From JARRKC01 sp963723965 (lineage in GTDB: Bacteria; Acidobacteriota; UBA6911; RPQK01; JAPXNP01), in assembly GCA_963723965.1 (NCBI GenBank), contig CAVRSV010000007.1, forward strand, positions 372,001 through 436,000: a stretch of DNA of 64,000 nt, written 5' to 3'. Made by a program: the position numbers and the translations under genes. Below, one piece after another: positions 17,754-25,972 of this stretch; positions within the stretch are counted from its first letter, which is position 1, and each line of letters opens with the position of its first letter. The notes beneath the pieces were generated by a model, which saw only the letters and a program-made list of their open reading frames with translations, made no database searches and was not told where the DNA came from.

Positions 17754-18467
17754 ATGTCCATCACAGCAAATCAGACTATTCGAGAATTGGCGCGGACCAT
17801 TCCCGGTTCGGCCCGAGTGTTCGAAGAGTATGGCATCGACTACTGCTGCGGGGGCGGCAGAAACCTGCAGGAGGTCTGCGCGGAGAGGCAACTGTCCCCC
17901 GAACGCGTCCTGCAGGCACTCTCCGCGGTGTCGGAGCAGAGCACGCCGGACGAAGTCGACTGGAACCGCCGGCCTCTGTTCGCGTTGATCGATCACATTC
18001 TCAAGACCCACCACGCGACGGTGCGTCGAGAAGTCCCCCGACTCCGGGCCCTGATCGGCAAGATGTGCGAAGCCCATGGGTCGAAGAGGCCTGAGTTCGT
18101 CGCAGTTCGAGAACTCGTCCAGGACCTCGGCAGCGAACTCGAGGGGCATATCGAGAAGGAAGAGGTCGTGCTCTTTCCCTATATCAGTTCCCTCGAGTCG
18201 GCCCTTGAAAGCGGCGCTCCCCTGCCCCATTCCTGCTTCGCCTCGGTAAGGAATCCGATTGCGATGATGGTCAAGGAGCACGACGATGCGGGTGGACTTC
18301 TAGAGCGGATCCAGGCCAGGCTCCTGAATCGCACGGGTTGCGCGACTTGCCTCGAATTCTTCCGGACTTTCGATGAATTCGAAGCCGATCTCCACCGGCA
18401 CATCCACCTGGAAAACAACATCCTGTTCCCAAGGGCCGTCGAACTCGAGCAGAGGGTGGACGAGTAA
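17754..18467 (+). CDS. ytfE: RIC/YtfE (ScdA) di-iron iron-sulfur cluster repair protein
   Basis: Cytoplasmic hemerythrin-like protein that repairs iron-sulfur clusters after nitric-oxide or oxidative damage. The product has 237 residues from the ATG at 17754, which is preceded by GAAAGGAG; a longer frame upstream lacks this. The N-terminal ScdA_N domain (about 1-60) carries the diagnostic IDYCCGGGRNL cysteine pair. The hemerythrin-type four-helix domain follows, with di-iron ligand positions in HILKTHHATVRRE, EGHIEKEEVVLFPYI, KEHDDAG and DLHRHIHLENNILFPRA. It is a monocistronic unit ending in a GC-rich hairpin and divergent from the Tat protein. Confidence 0.95.
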   Translation: MSITANQTIRELARTIPGSARVFEEYGIDYCCGGGRNLQEVCAERQLSPERVLQALSAVSEQSTPDEVDWNRRPLFALIDHILKTHHATVRREVPRLRALIGKMCEAHGSKRPEFVAVRELVQDLGSELEGHIEKEEVVLFPYISSLESALESGAPLPHSCFASVRNPIAMMVKEHDDAGGLLERIQARLLNRTGCATCLEFFRTFDEFEADLHRHIHLENNILFPRAVELEQRVDE

Positions 18468-18468
18468 T

Positions 18469-18490
18469 CCGCCAGGTCGTGACCAGGCGG
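18469..18490. terminator. GC-rich hairpin after the RIC gene
   Basis: CCGCC-a-GG / CC-a-GGCGG forms a stem interrupted by one A-A mismatch, starting two bases after the RIC stop codon. No T-run follows. It could end transcription from either side of this convergent junction, but the lack of a U-tract leaves this uncertain. Confidence 0.35.
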
Positions 18491-18561
18491 GTGGGAAGGT
18501 TCTGGGGTCAATTCCAGGACAGTTGTCCGACGCCCGGCAGGAGGCGGCCGCCCTGCGTTGC

Positions 18562-18861
18562 CTACCCGCTCAGGGCCGAAGCCAGTGCAGCGGCAAGGCC
18601 AATCAGGAGTCCGCTCCTCACGCCAAGGAGGGCCAGAAAGAGTCTGTCCCCTCTTCTTTCCGGGCGACCGAAGGCCTGGTGGGCGCTGTACATTCCGCCC
18701 AGAGTGAGGATCACCAGAACATCGGCAACGGTTGAGACCGTATCCCACGGGTCGGGAAGACGATCAAAGGAATCGACCAGGATCGGAAACCACAGCAGGG
18801 TAGCAGCCCCAAAAAGGAGGAGGGTGGCTCGACCAGGGAGGAGAGGTAATTTGACGGACAT
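18562..18861 (-). CDS. Small membrane protein of unknown function
   Basis: A 99-residue protein from the ATG at 18861 (AGGAG eight bases upstream; an upstream in-frame ATG at 18930 has none). It has three hydrophobic segments: ATLLLFGAATLLWFPILV (about 13-31), TVADVLVILTLGGMY (about 43-60) and a C-terminal LFLALLGVRSGLLIGLAAAL (about 74-95). Positive residues lie between the second and third segments (GRPERRGDR). I do not recognise the family. It is convergent with the RIC gene and lies downstream of the NIF3 remnant on the same strand. Confidence 0.6.
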   Translation of the reverse strand: MSVKLPLLPGRATLLLFGAATLLWFPILVDSFDRLPDPWDTVSTVADVLVILTLGGMYSAHQAFGRPERRGDRLFLALLGVRSGLLIGLAAALASALSG

Positions 18862-18926
18862 CTTCGTTGCTCCTGAGCTGAATTCGCACGGGTCTGTGCA
18901 GTCTGGCGCGCGCAGGCCAGCCGGAT

Positions 18927-19060
18927 TCACGTTGCCTTCAACAAATCATCGTCCTCCACGTTGGTAGCCGGCAATCCCCAACTGCGAAACAACTCGAGCA
19001 CCGCAACCATGGCCGGTCGCTCGGTGGCGTAGTGCGTGCCGCCGAACCCGGGCGAGCGAG
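18927..19060 (-). pseudogene. C-terminal remnant of a NIF3-like (DUF34, YbgI-type) protein
   Basis: The minus-strand frame ending at 18927 reads GFGGTHYATERPAMVAVLEL, then FRSWGLPATNVEDDDLLKA. This matches the last strand-helix-strand of NIF3 dinuclear-metal proteins (in E. coli YbgI, AGHHATERGGIRALSEWL). Nothing resembling the rest of the 250-residue protein is visible upstream in any minus frame, so only the C-terminal tail survives. The gap from here to the lipoprotein start at 19257 holds nothing else I can identify. Confidence 0.6.
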
Positions 19061-19256
19061 AGGGATGCACCCGCCTTCCCACGTGGTGCGGGATCTTACG
19101 AACCTGCGAGGTTTGTCGACCTGATTGACGCGGACAGAGCAGAACGCCGGCTCCCCCCTTGCCTCCCGAACCACGAGGCCATCTTGTCGAGGCCGGCAAC
19201 CTCCACCCCACCCGATCTTTGGGATTCCCGGCGGGCGGAGTAGAATCGTTACCGCC

Positions 19257-20765
19257 ATGAGTATCAGGATCGCGAATCTCACCCGGATCGCCCTGGGCTC
19301 GTTGGCCTGCTTTCTGGCCGCCTGTATCATTCAGAGTCCCGAGGATCGCAACCCAACTCCGGAACCTCAGGTGCTCCGCCAGCACCCCCGGGACTCCCGC
19401 TACCTCGAGTATCAGGGCAAGCCGATCATCCTCATTACTTCGGCTGAGCATTACGGAGCGGTTCTGAATCTTGACTTTGACTACGACCGGTACCTCGAGA
19501 CCCTGGCGGCGGACGGACTCAACTACACTCGGCTCTTCACCGGCAGCTATGTCGAGCGTGCTTCGAGCTTCGGAATCGAGAAGAACTCCCTGGCTCCGGC
19601 CCGCGGCCGTCTCATCGTGCCCTGGGCCCGCAGTGACCAACCTGGCTACATCAACGGCGGCAATCGCTTCGATCTCAACCGGTGGGACCCTCAATACTTC
19701 CAGCGGCTCAAAGATTTCGTCACCAAGGCCGCGGACCGAGGCATAATCGTCGAGGTCACCCTCTTCTCCTCGACCTATCAGAATGGCTATTGGGAGTACA
19801 GCCCGCTCCACCCGCACAACAACATCAATCTTCAGGGTCCCGTCGAGCGATTGAAGCTGCACACTCTCGATGACGGCCCGCTGCTCGCGATCCAGGAGAA
19901 GCTCGTGCGCAAGTTCGTGCGGGAACTGAACGGGTTCAACAACGTTTTCTTCGAGATCCAGAACGAACCCTACGCCGATCGTCCCGAGACGGCCGCTCCC
20001 ATCAATCCCTACCTACCGGACTGGAAGAAGGAGTGGAGGAACCGGGTCGACCTGGCAGATCAGGCGTCCCTCGGCTGGCAGCGGAAGATCGCCTCATTCA
20101 TCGTGGACGAGGAGTCGCGGCTTCCGGTCAAGCACCTGATCGCCCAGAACTTCTGCAACTTCGGGTATCCGATCGCCAACTTGGATGAGAACATCCGCAT
20201 TCTGAATTTCCACTACGCCTTTCCCGAGGCGGTGGCCTTGAACTACGGATACGAGCGGGTCATGAGCTTCGACGAGTCGGGATTCTCGGGCTCGGATGAC
20301 GCAGCGTACCGGCGCCAGGCCTGGAAGTTCATTCTGGCCGGGGGCGGGATCTTCAACAGCCTGGATTACTCTTTCTACCCGGGAGCGGAGGGTGGTTCCG
20401 GAGAAAACCGAGCGCCCGGGGGCGGAAGTCCTGCTCTGCGCAAACAACTGGGCATCCTCAAGCGATTCATCGAGGACTTCGACTACCTCTCGATGGGTCC
20501 GGATCCCCGTGCGGTTCGCCTTTCGCCCGCTTGCCGCTGGCAGGCCCTGGCCAATCGCTACCGCGAGTTCGCTATCTACGTGGAAGGGGAGTCGAGTTGT
20601 CCCGTGACGCTAAATCTGTATCCGGGTGATTGGCATGCCGAATGGCTCGACACCCGGACGGGTGAGGTCGTCAAGACTCAGGATGTCAACAGCAACGGGG
20701 TATCCACCCGACTCGAGACCCCTGCCTTCGAGGGTGACATTGCACTCCGGGTGCGGCGTCGGTAA
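19257..20765 (+). CDS. Lipoprotein glycoside hydrolase-like (clan GH-A TIM barrel)
   Basis: Surface or periplasmic lipoprotein of 502 residues. The ATG at 19257 begins a signal peptide ending in lipobox FLAAC; upstream in-frame codons are not needed. The body is a cellulase-like TIM barrel. The family opening is HPRDSRYLEYQGKPIILITS and EHYGAVLNLDFDYDRYL. The acid/base Glu237 sits in FFEIQNEPYADRP at the end of strand 4. A probable nucleophile, Glu340, sits in VMSFDESGFSG at strand 7. A C-terminal beta-sandwich (about 420-502) has TLNLYPGDWHAEWLDTRTGE. It resembles uncharacterised GH-A proteins with DUF4038-like or collagen-binding-like tails. The substrate is unknown. It is a single gene followed by a repeat-rich gap. 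Confidence 0.75.
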   Translation: MSIRIANLTRIALGSLACFLAACIIQSPEDRNPTPEPQVLRQHPRDSRYLEYQGKPIILITSAEHYGAVLNLDFDYDRYLETLAADGLNYTRLFTGSYVERASSFGIEKNSLAPARGRLIVPWARSDQPGYINGGNRFDLNRWDPQYFQRLKDFVTKAADRGIIVEVTLFSSTYQNGYWEYSPLHPHNNINLQGPVERLKLHTLDDGPLLAIQEKLVRKFVRELNGFNNVFFEIQNEPYADRPETAAPINPYLPDWKKEWRNRVDLADQASLGWQRKIASFIVDEESRLPVKHLIAQNFCNFGYPIANLDENIRILNFHYAFPEAVALNYGYERVMSFDESGFSGSDDAAYRRQAWKFILAGGGIFNSLDYSFYPGAEGGSGENRAPGGGSPALRKQLGILKRFIEDFDYLSMGPDPRAVRLSPACRWQALANRYREFAIYVEGESSCPVTLNLYPGDWHAEWLDTRTGEVVKTQDVNSNGVSTRLETPAFEGDIALRVRRR

Positions 20766-21624
20766 CACCGTTTCTGGTCGGAGCCTCACCGTTCGCTCGG
20801 GCAGAGACGTTCCAGTTCCTCGGCCACGTGCTGCAGCATCCCGGATTCCCCGCCACGATCAGCTGACAGCGCTGGCGCGACGGCGATCGAAAGAACAGTG
20901 GCGATCGTCAAAACAGTGATCGTCAAAACAGTGTCCCCTACTCTCCTACAGAAGAGTGTCCCCTTCGTAGGGGGCACTGTGTACCCTTCTCCCCCCTACT
21001 CCCCCTTCTCCGCGCCCCTCTAGACAGCATCTGCCATACCGCCCACCCTCCGACCCAGGAAGAGCACATCGGCGTAGCAGCCTGTTGAAGAGTGTCCCCG
21101 TCTTTGCCCCTGCTTTGCCTCCGCTATAACGGCTGTGTCTGGATCGTAGTTGCCTTGAGCGAGCCCGATGAGGAAGTTCTGACTGAGGATTTTTGCCCGC
21201 CCTTTTCTCTGCTCGATCGTGTCCTGCACGATGTCCCAGGGGACGCCCGTCCACAGCGGCCGCCTGGGCTTTGCGAAAGGCATCGAGGCGGTCCTTCTGC
21301 TCCTTTCCGGACCGCTCTGCGGCCATGATGGCCTGCGCCATGAAGCCGGAGGTCAGCCGTTCGGAAGGCTTGTCCTGGAGAGGCAGGAGTAGGACAGGAG
21401 TAGGGGACACTCTTTTGTCCGGACACTGGGTCACATCGCGCCCCTCTTGTGCGAAAGGCGGAAGAGGCCGGGGGAAAGCAACTCCGAGAGTCCGCAGCCG
21501 ACGCTTTCCGCTCCCGCCCTGACGGCGCGGCGGGGGATCTACCGGGCCGGCCCCCAATCGATGGGGGCCCCTGTCCCCACAAGAGGCCCTTTGTGGGCGC
21601 GGGGCCCTACCGAGCCATGTGCCA
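20766..21624. other. Repeat-bounded gap with a decayed ORF
   Basis: This 860 bp gap has no intact gene. Copies of the GGGGACACT repeat lie at 20925-20940, 20951-20965 and 21088-21100 (reverse), and at 20967-20983 and 21398-21418 (forward). Between the outer copies the minus strand encodes protein-like pieces in two frames: TSGFMAQAIMAAERSGKEQK then DRLDAFRKAQ, and RPLWTGVPWDIVQDTIEQRK then GRAKILSQNFLIGLAQ. They look like one frameshifted gene of a family I cannot name. The ABC permease stop is at the right edge. Confidence 0.5.
20953..20981. repeat. Hairpin made of two head-to-head GGGGACACT repeat copies
   Basis: AGTGTCCCC, a six-base loop TTCGTA, then GGGGGCACT. The nine-base arms pair with one wobble position. 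A further reverse copy sits at 20925-20940. This is the only place in the window where opposite copies are close enough to form a REP-like stem-loop. It could also act as a bidirectional transcription barrier. Confidence 0.7.
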
Positions 21625-22389
21625 TCAAGCCCACTGCCAGGGGATCGCCCACCGCGTGACCCGACTCAGCACCAGATTGAAGGTCAACCCGAGAATTGCA
21701 GTCAAAACCACGCTGGCATAGAGGGCATCGATCCGAAACGTCTCCCAGGCCTGCCAGATCATCGAGCCCAAACCTTGTCGCGCGACCACCAGCTCAACCG
21801 CGATAGTCACCACAAGGGCGGAATTGAGCGCCAGCCGGACCCCGGCAAAGATCATGGGAAGACTTCCGGGAAGCACGACTTTCTGTAAGAGGCGGAGGGA
21901 ACCGGCACCGTAGTTTCTCGCAACCTCACAGTAGAGGGGATCGATCTGCCTTACGCCCGACAACGCGTTAATCGCGATCGGGAAGAAGCTGGCCAGACCG
22001 ATGATCACGAGATTCGGCGCCTCCCCGATCCCCATTACGATCATGATCAGCGGCAGCAGGGAGATCTTGGGGACGGCGTGAAGGGCGGCGACAAAGGGAT
22101 CCAACAACTCCCGCAGGCGCCGAGACCAGCCCATGGACAGCCCGATCAGCAGTCCCACGACTCCGCCCAAGACGAAGCCGCACGTCACCCGCAGGAGGGT
22201 CGCCGCCAGGTGCGTGACCAGCTCTCCGCTCGAGAGCAGCGCGATCAACGTCTTGAGTATGACCCAGGGAGTCGGAAAGAAGATCGGGCTAAGCCAGCCG
22301 GCCCGACCCAAGGTCTCCCACGACCCGACACAGGCGAGAGCGATCAGGGCCTGGAGTCCTCGAACTGGAAATCGGGATTCGTGGGTCAT
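21625..22389 (-). CDS. ABC transporter permease, NitT/TauT (SsuC/TauC) type
   Basis: Inner-membrane permease of a binding-protein-dependent importer, 254 residues, about six TM helices. The ATG at 22389 overlaps the ATPase stop (ATGA). The BPD_transp_1 core and coupling-helix signature are visible: LASFFPIAINALSGVRQIDP and EVARNYGAGSLRLLQKVVLP, followed by SLPMIFAGVRLALNSALVVT. The EAA-type loop matches the nitrate/sulfonate/taurine/bicarbonate family (TauT). It is the last gene of the operon that starts with the TonB receptor. Confidence 0.93.
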   Translation of the reverse strand: MTHESRFPVRGLQALIALACVGSWETLGRAGWLSPIFFPTPWVILKTLIALLSSGELVTHLAATLLRVTCGFVLGGVVGLLIGLSMGWSRRLRELLDPFVAALHAVPKISLLPLIMIVMGIGEAPNLVIIGLASFFPIAINALSGVRQIDPLYCEVARNYGAGSLRLLQKVVLPGSLPMIFAGVRLALNSALVVTIAVELVVARQGLGSMIWQAWETFRIDALYASVVLTAILGLTFNLVLSRVTRWAIPWQWA

Positions 22390-23165
22390 GCATTCCCCCC
22401 GTACAGCCCTTTGCGCACTTCCTCTTCGAGCATCGCCCAGATGCCCCGCTTCAGTTCGGCCGCGCGGGCCCAATGCGGGCCGTTCGGATCGCGCGGTCGT
22501 GGCAGATCGACCGAGATCTCCTGTCGCACGGTTCCCGGGGCTCCTGACAGGACCAGGATGCGGTCACCCAAAAGTACGGCCTCATCAATATCATGAGTCA
22601 CGAAAATCACCAGTTTCCGTTCGCCCGCCCAAAGTGCAAGAAGCTCCTGTTGGAGCAGGAACCGAGTCTGGGCGTCGAGAGCACCGAATGGTTCATCCAG
22701 GAAAAGAATCTGGGCACGCGCCACGAACGCTCGCGCCAATGCAACCCGCTGGCGCATCCCGACCGAAAGCTCGCAAGGATAACACCCGTCATACCGCTCC
22801 AATCCGACTCTTCGGATGAAGTCGTGCGCGGCCTCCGTGCGTTCTCGCCGGCCGACTCCCTGCATCTCCAGCCCAAATGCCACGTTTTCCCGGACGGTCA
22901 TCCAGGGGAACAGACCATGCTCCTGAAATACCAGCGCATTCCTCGGCTCCCGGCCGTTCGGTGAGTGGATCACCACCCGCCCGGCCGTCGGCTCGAGGAT
23001 ACCGGACAGGATCTTGAGTAGGGTCGTTTTTCCACTCCCACTTGGCCCCACGACACACAGGAACTCGTCATCGGCGGTGACGAAATTGACCGATCGCAAT
23101 GCCTCGGTTTCCCGACCCAAAGCACGGAACACTTTCGTAACATTTCGAGATTCCAGGCTTGCCAT
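22386..23165 (-). CDS. ABC transporter ATP-binding protein, NitT/TauT (SsuB/TauB) type
   Basis: ATPase subunit of the importer, 259 residues from the ATG at 23165; the open frame is longer but has no better start. Walker A is GPSGSGKTT at 40-48, the Q-loop lies in NALVFQEHGLFPWM, the signature is LSVGMRQRVALARAF, Walker B plus D-loop are ILFLDEPFGALDA, and the switch His is in VIFVTHDIDEAVLL. The stop overlaps the permease start (ATGA), and the start lies two bases after the binding-protein stop, so the three genes form one translational unit. Confidence 0.94.
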   Translation of the reverse strand: MASLESRNVTKVFRALGRETEALRSVNFVTADDEFLCVVGPSGSGKTTLLKILSGILEPTAGRVVIHSPNGREPRNALVFQEHGLFPWMTVRENVAFGLEMQGVGRRERTEAAHDFIRRVGLERYDGCYPCELSVGMRQRVALARAFVARAQILFLDEPFGALDAQTRFLLQQELLALWAGERKLVIFVTHDIDEAVLLGDRILVLSGAPGTVRQEISVDLPRPRDPNGPHWARAAELKRGIWAMLEEEVRKGLYGGNA

Positions 23166-23167
23166 CG

Positions 23168-24175
23168 TCAGCGACTTCCCTGAATCGAATGTCGCAAGCT
23201 TCGTGAAGCGGCATCGACGTATCGGGGTTCCCAAAGCGCGTCCGTCGGGAGAACCCTCACCAACTCTCCGCGGGCTACCGCCCATTCCTGGTACTCCCGC
23301 AAACCATCGAGGATGATCCTCCCCTCGCGGTCGACCTCCGGCCAGCAGCATCGAGACAGCAGGGAAGGACTCACTCCGATTGCAGCAGCGACGACTGCGA
23401 GGTTTCGTGCGGTCTTGCCCTCGTTGTATTGCCTCACGCCTTTGAGGTATCCGACCATGAAGCGCGTCCCGGTCTCCGGCGCCTCCGTCAGGAAACTCGG
23501 TCCGTAAGCCAGGACCGAGTATTGCAGCCGCTCCACCGCCTCCCCGATCGAATGCCAGACCACTGCCGAACCGGAATCCTGAAACAGGGTCAGCCAGGGG
23601 TCGGTCGCGGAGATGGCGCAGACGGCTCGGTTCTCGAGGGCAGTCAACTGGGTGCTTCGCGGGAGACCGACCAGTTCCACATCCTCCAGATCGAGCCCGC
23701 CCTTGCGGAGCAACAGGTCATAGGCATAGCTGAGGATCGAGTTCTCTCTGAAGTCGACCTTTTGGCCCTTCAAGGCCGCGAGCGACGAAAGAGTGCCATC
23801 TCGCAGAGCGTCCGGGTGGACCATGAGAGCACTGACCGCGCAACTCGCGGGCGTCAGATGCCCCTTGTCCGCAACGATGCGAAGGTTCGCCCCTTTCTCG
23901 ATTGCGTTCAGAAGCATCAGATTCACCGACCCGGCGACCACGTCGATCTGGCCGCGGGCCAGCGCGACGATCGACTCGCCGGCCCGTCGAAACGGAACGA
24001 ATTCCACCTCCAATTGTTGCTCACGGAAATATCCCTCGTGCTCGGCAATCAGCAACGGCGCCATGGAGAGATAGGGAAGGCGTACCACACGGACGACGCG
24101 CTTCTCTTCCCCGCCCCGCGAGCAGGCCACGAGCACGCACAAGAGCACCAAGATCAAATTGCAGGTTCCTCGCAT
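23168..24175 (-). CDS. ABC transporter substrate-binding lipoprotein, NMT1/SsuA-like
   Basis: Periplasmic ligand-binding lipoprotein of the importer. It has 335 residues from the ATG at 24175; a TTG at 24202 is also in frame. The lipobox is VLVAC (cysteine about 18). The NMT1/THI5-like fold is recognisable: LPYLSMAPLLIAEHEGYFRE, VALARGQIDVVAGSVNLMLL, and a LKGQKVDF hinge region. The C-terminal tail lists helices usual for TauA/SsuA relatives. Known ligands of relatives include alkylsulfonates, taurine, pyrimidine precursors and riboflavin; nothing here identifies the ligand. There are 66 bases between its upstream neighbour's stop (24269) and its TTG codon. Confidence 0.88.
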   Translation of the reverse strand: MRGTCNLILVLLCVLVACSRGGEEKRVVRVVRLPYLSMAPLLIAEHEGYFREQQLEVEFVPFRRAGESIVALARGQIDVVAGSVNLMLLNAIEKGANLRIVADKGHLTPASCAVSALMVHPDALRDGTLSSLAALKGQKVDFRENSILSYAYDLLLRKGGLDLEDVELVGLPRSTQLTALENRAVCAISATDPWLTLFQDSGSAVVWHSIGEAVERLQYSVLAYGPSFLTEAPETGTRFMVGYLKGVRQYNEGKTARNLAVVAAAIGVSPSLLSRCCWPEVDREGRIILDGLREYQEWAVARGELVRVLPTDALWEPRYVDAASRSLRHSIQGSR

Positions 24176-24268
24176 CCTCTGTCTACTCTCACGCTCTCCC
24201 AATGTCGACCCATTGTGTGACTGCGCCGTTCGAAGCGGCGGCCCGTCCTTCTCACACCCCTGGCAACT

Positions 24269-25972
24269 TCAAACCGAATCCGGATCCCGGCCTGCTTCGA
24301 GCCTGTCCCTGTCAGCGGATTTCGGAGACTCGGAAATGGAAGGACGAGATGCCTTTCGGAAGAAGCAGTACTTCCCCACGCCGGACTGAAGGGGTCTCTC
24401 GCGTCGGACTTCGAGGCTGCCTGCTTCTTTCCACATGGCACGGGCCAGCTCCGCCGCCGGACTGCCGGATCGCAGGGCTCGAAAAAGCGTCTCCAACACG
24501 CGGGCCTCACCCTCTGCCGGAAGTCGAACCTCCGGGCTGATCCAAAGCTGCAGCCGAGTAAAGCCCTCGGCATCCTCGTGTTCAACCAACTGGTAGTCGA
24601 AGAGAGTCCCTCCGAAATGCTGAGGCAGCAATGATTCGAGGATCTGCTGCATCTCGCTTCCGATCATCGACATGCCTTCGCCCGTGAGCTTACTGAAACT
24701 GTGAATGTCGGAGAGGTGAACATTCAGCCCGAGCTTGTCGAGGGGACAGCCACAGGAACGTCGTTCCACCACACCGTAGTCGTCGAGTCCGACATTCAGC
24801 AGGATCTTGGGACTGGAAGGCAGAAGGGTCGTGAAGTGGAAGACGTCCCTGGTCTCCCCGCCGGGTAGACTCCTCGGCACGGGTAACAAAGCAATTCCAT
24901 CATCGAACAGATGGAGATCATTCCCCGAGTGGGGCCGGGCACAGCCAACTGCCAGATGTCCGAACTCGGTAAAGGCGTAAGTCGGGACCCAGCGAGCGCC
25001 ACTGGCCTGGATGCGCTGGACTTTCGCGGGGGTCGGAGCTTCACCGCCTCCCATCAGAACCACGCCGTGCAGGTCGATCCCGTTTTCCTTCGCGGCGAGC
25101 GCGATTCGCAGCGCCAGGCTGACGTAAGTCCGGATCAGACAGGAACCCGAGTCCCGAACCGTCCGGTGGGCCCACTCGGCAACTAGCACTGCCTCTTCGA
25201 GCCGGATCTGCTCGGGCCCGGGCAGGGGCACTCCACTCAAGCGACCGGCGAGGAGGATGTACCAAGTGGCCGCCCTGTATCGGAGTGAGGGACGGAGGTC
25301 TTCGGCCGTCAGTGGCGAGAACCACCTCCGGGCCACGTTCCCGACACGTGCCGAGCGGAGCAGGTTGCTGACTCCGGTACAGGCGGGCAGGATGGGCCGC
25401 CACAAAGCGGTCGGCGCGGCCCGCAAACCGTGGGCCTCCAATCCCATCAGCGTGTAGCAGGCCGTTGAGGCCAAGTGATCGAGATCCAGCCAACTGCGAC
25501 TTCGTGGTCCACTGGAGCCGGTCGTGGTTGTTTCATAGCAGTACTGCAAGTGGGGATTGTCGAAGTCTTCCGGGGCGATGTTCAGAGTGAGGGGGCCTCG
25601 CCGGATGGGCCGCCGGCCTTTGAACTCTTCGAAATCGACGTAGACTCCGGCTTTCAGGAGTCTTTGCAGCGTCTCATCCAGACCGACTTCCCCGAGAAGT
25701 TGAACAATGTCCCCTTTTTCGCAACCCGCTTCTCGCAACAGAGGGAGATACGGGCTCGCCGGCCAATCGAAGACTCCTCGTTCCAGGAGGTTGAGGAAGC
25801 TCTGCTCGCGGGTTTGACGCCGGGTGCGGATGGTCTCGACCGCCTCATCGAGGGTGATCGGATGGCGCAGGAATCGGATCATGCCGCCGGCGAATCGCCC
25901 GTACATGGCAGCTTCACGAAACAGCCGGGGTGTCTCGCGGGGTGAACTCCTGAATCGTCCCACCGGCCTCAC
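24269..25972 (-). CDS. LuxE/PaaK-like acyl-adenylating enzyme of unknown substrate
   Basis: Cytoplasmic protein of 567 residues related to the acyl-protein synthetase LuxE and phenylacetate-CoA ligase. These enzymes activate a carboxylic acid with ATP. The phosphate-binding loop is YETTTTGSSGP (about 146-156). An A5-like region reads VLMGGGEAPTP and YAFTEFGHLAVGC (about 300-345), and a later Asp-rich segment is LNVGLDDYGVVERRSCGC. Unlike typical PaaK, the first 130 residues are a separate helical segment (FLRHPITLDEAVETIR ... VDFEEFKGRRPIRRG). GTG is chosen because it overlaps the TonB receptor stop (GTGA), and the N-terminal residues look continuous with the family. Methionines at 25906 and 25882 are alternatives. 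Its place inside a transport operon suggests that the imported compound is an acid activated after uptake (inference). Confidence 0.7.
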   Translation of the reverse strand: MRPVGRFRSSPRETPRLFREAAMYGRFAGGMIRFLRHPITLDEAVETIRTRRQTREQSFLNLLERGVFDWPASPYLPLLREAGCEKGDIVQLLGEVGLDETLQRLLKAGVYVDFEEFKGRRPIRRGPLTLNIAPEDFDNPHLQYCYETTTTGSSGPRSRSWLDLDHLASTACYTLMGLEAHGLRAAPTALWRPILPACTGVSNLLRSARVGNVARRWFSPLTAEDLRPSLRYRAATWYILLAGRLSGVPLPGPEQIRLEEAVLVAEWAHRTVRDSGSCLIRTYVSLALRIALAAKENGIDLHGVVLMGGGEAPTPAKVQRIQASGARWVPTYAFTEFGHLAVGCARPHSGNDLHLFDDGIALLPVPRSLPGGETRDVFHFTTLLPSSPKILLNVGLDDYGVVERRSCGCPLDKLGLNVHLSDIHSFSKLTGEGMSMIGSEMQQILESLLPQHFGGTLFDYQLVEHEDAEGFTRLQLWISPEVRLPAEGEARVLETLFRALRSGSPAAELARAMWKEAGSLEVRRERPLQSGVGKYCFFRKASRPSISESPKSADRDRLEAGRDPDSV

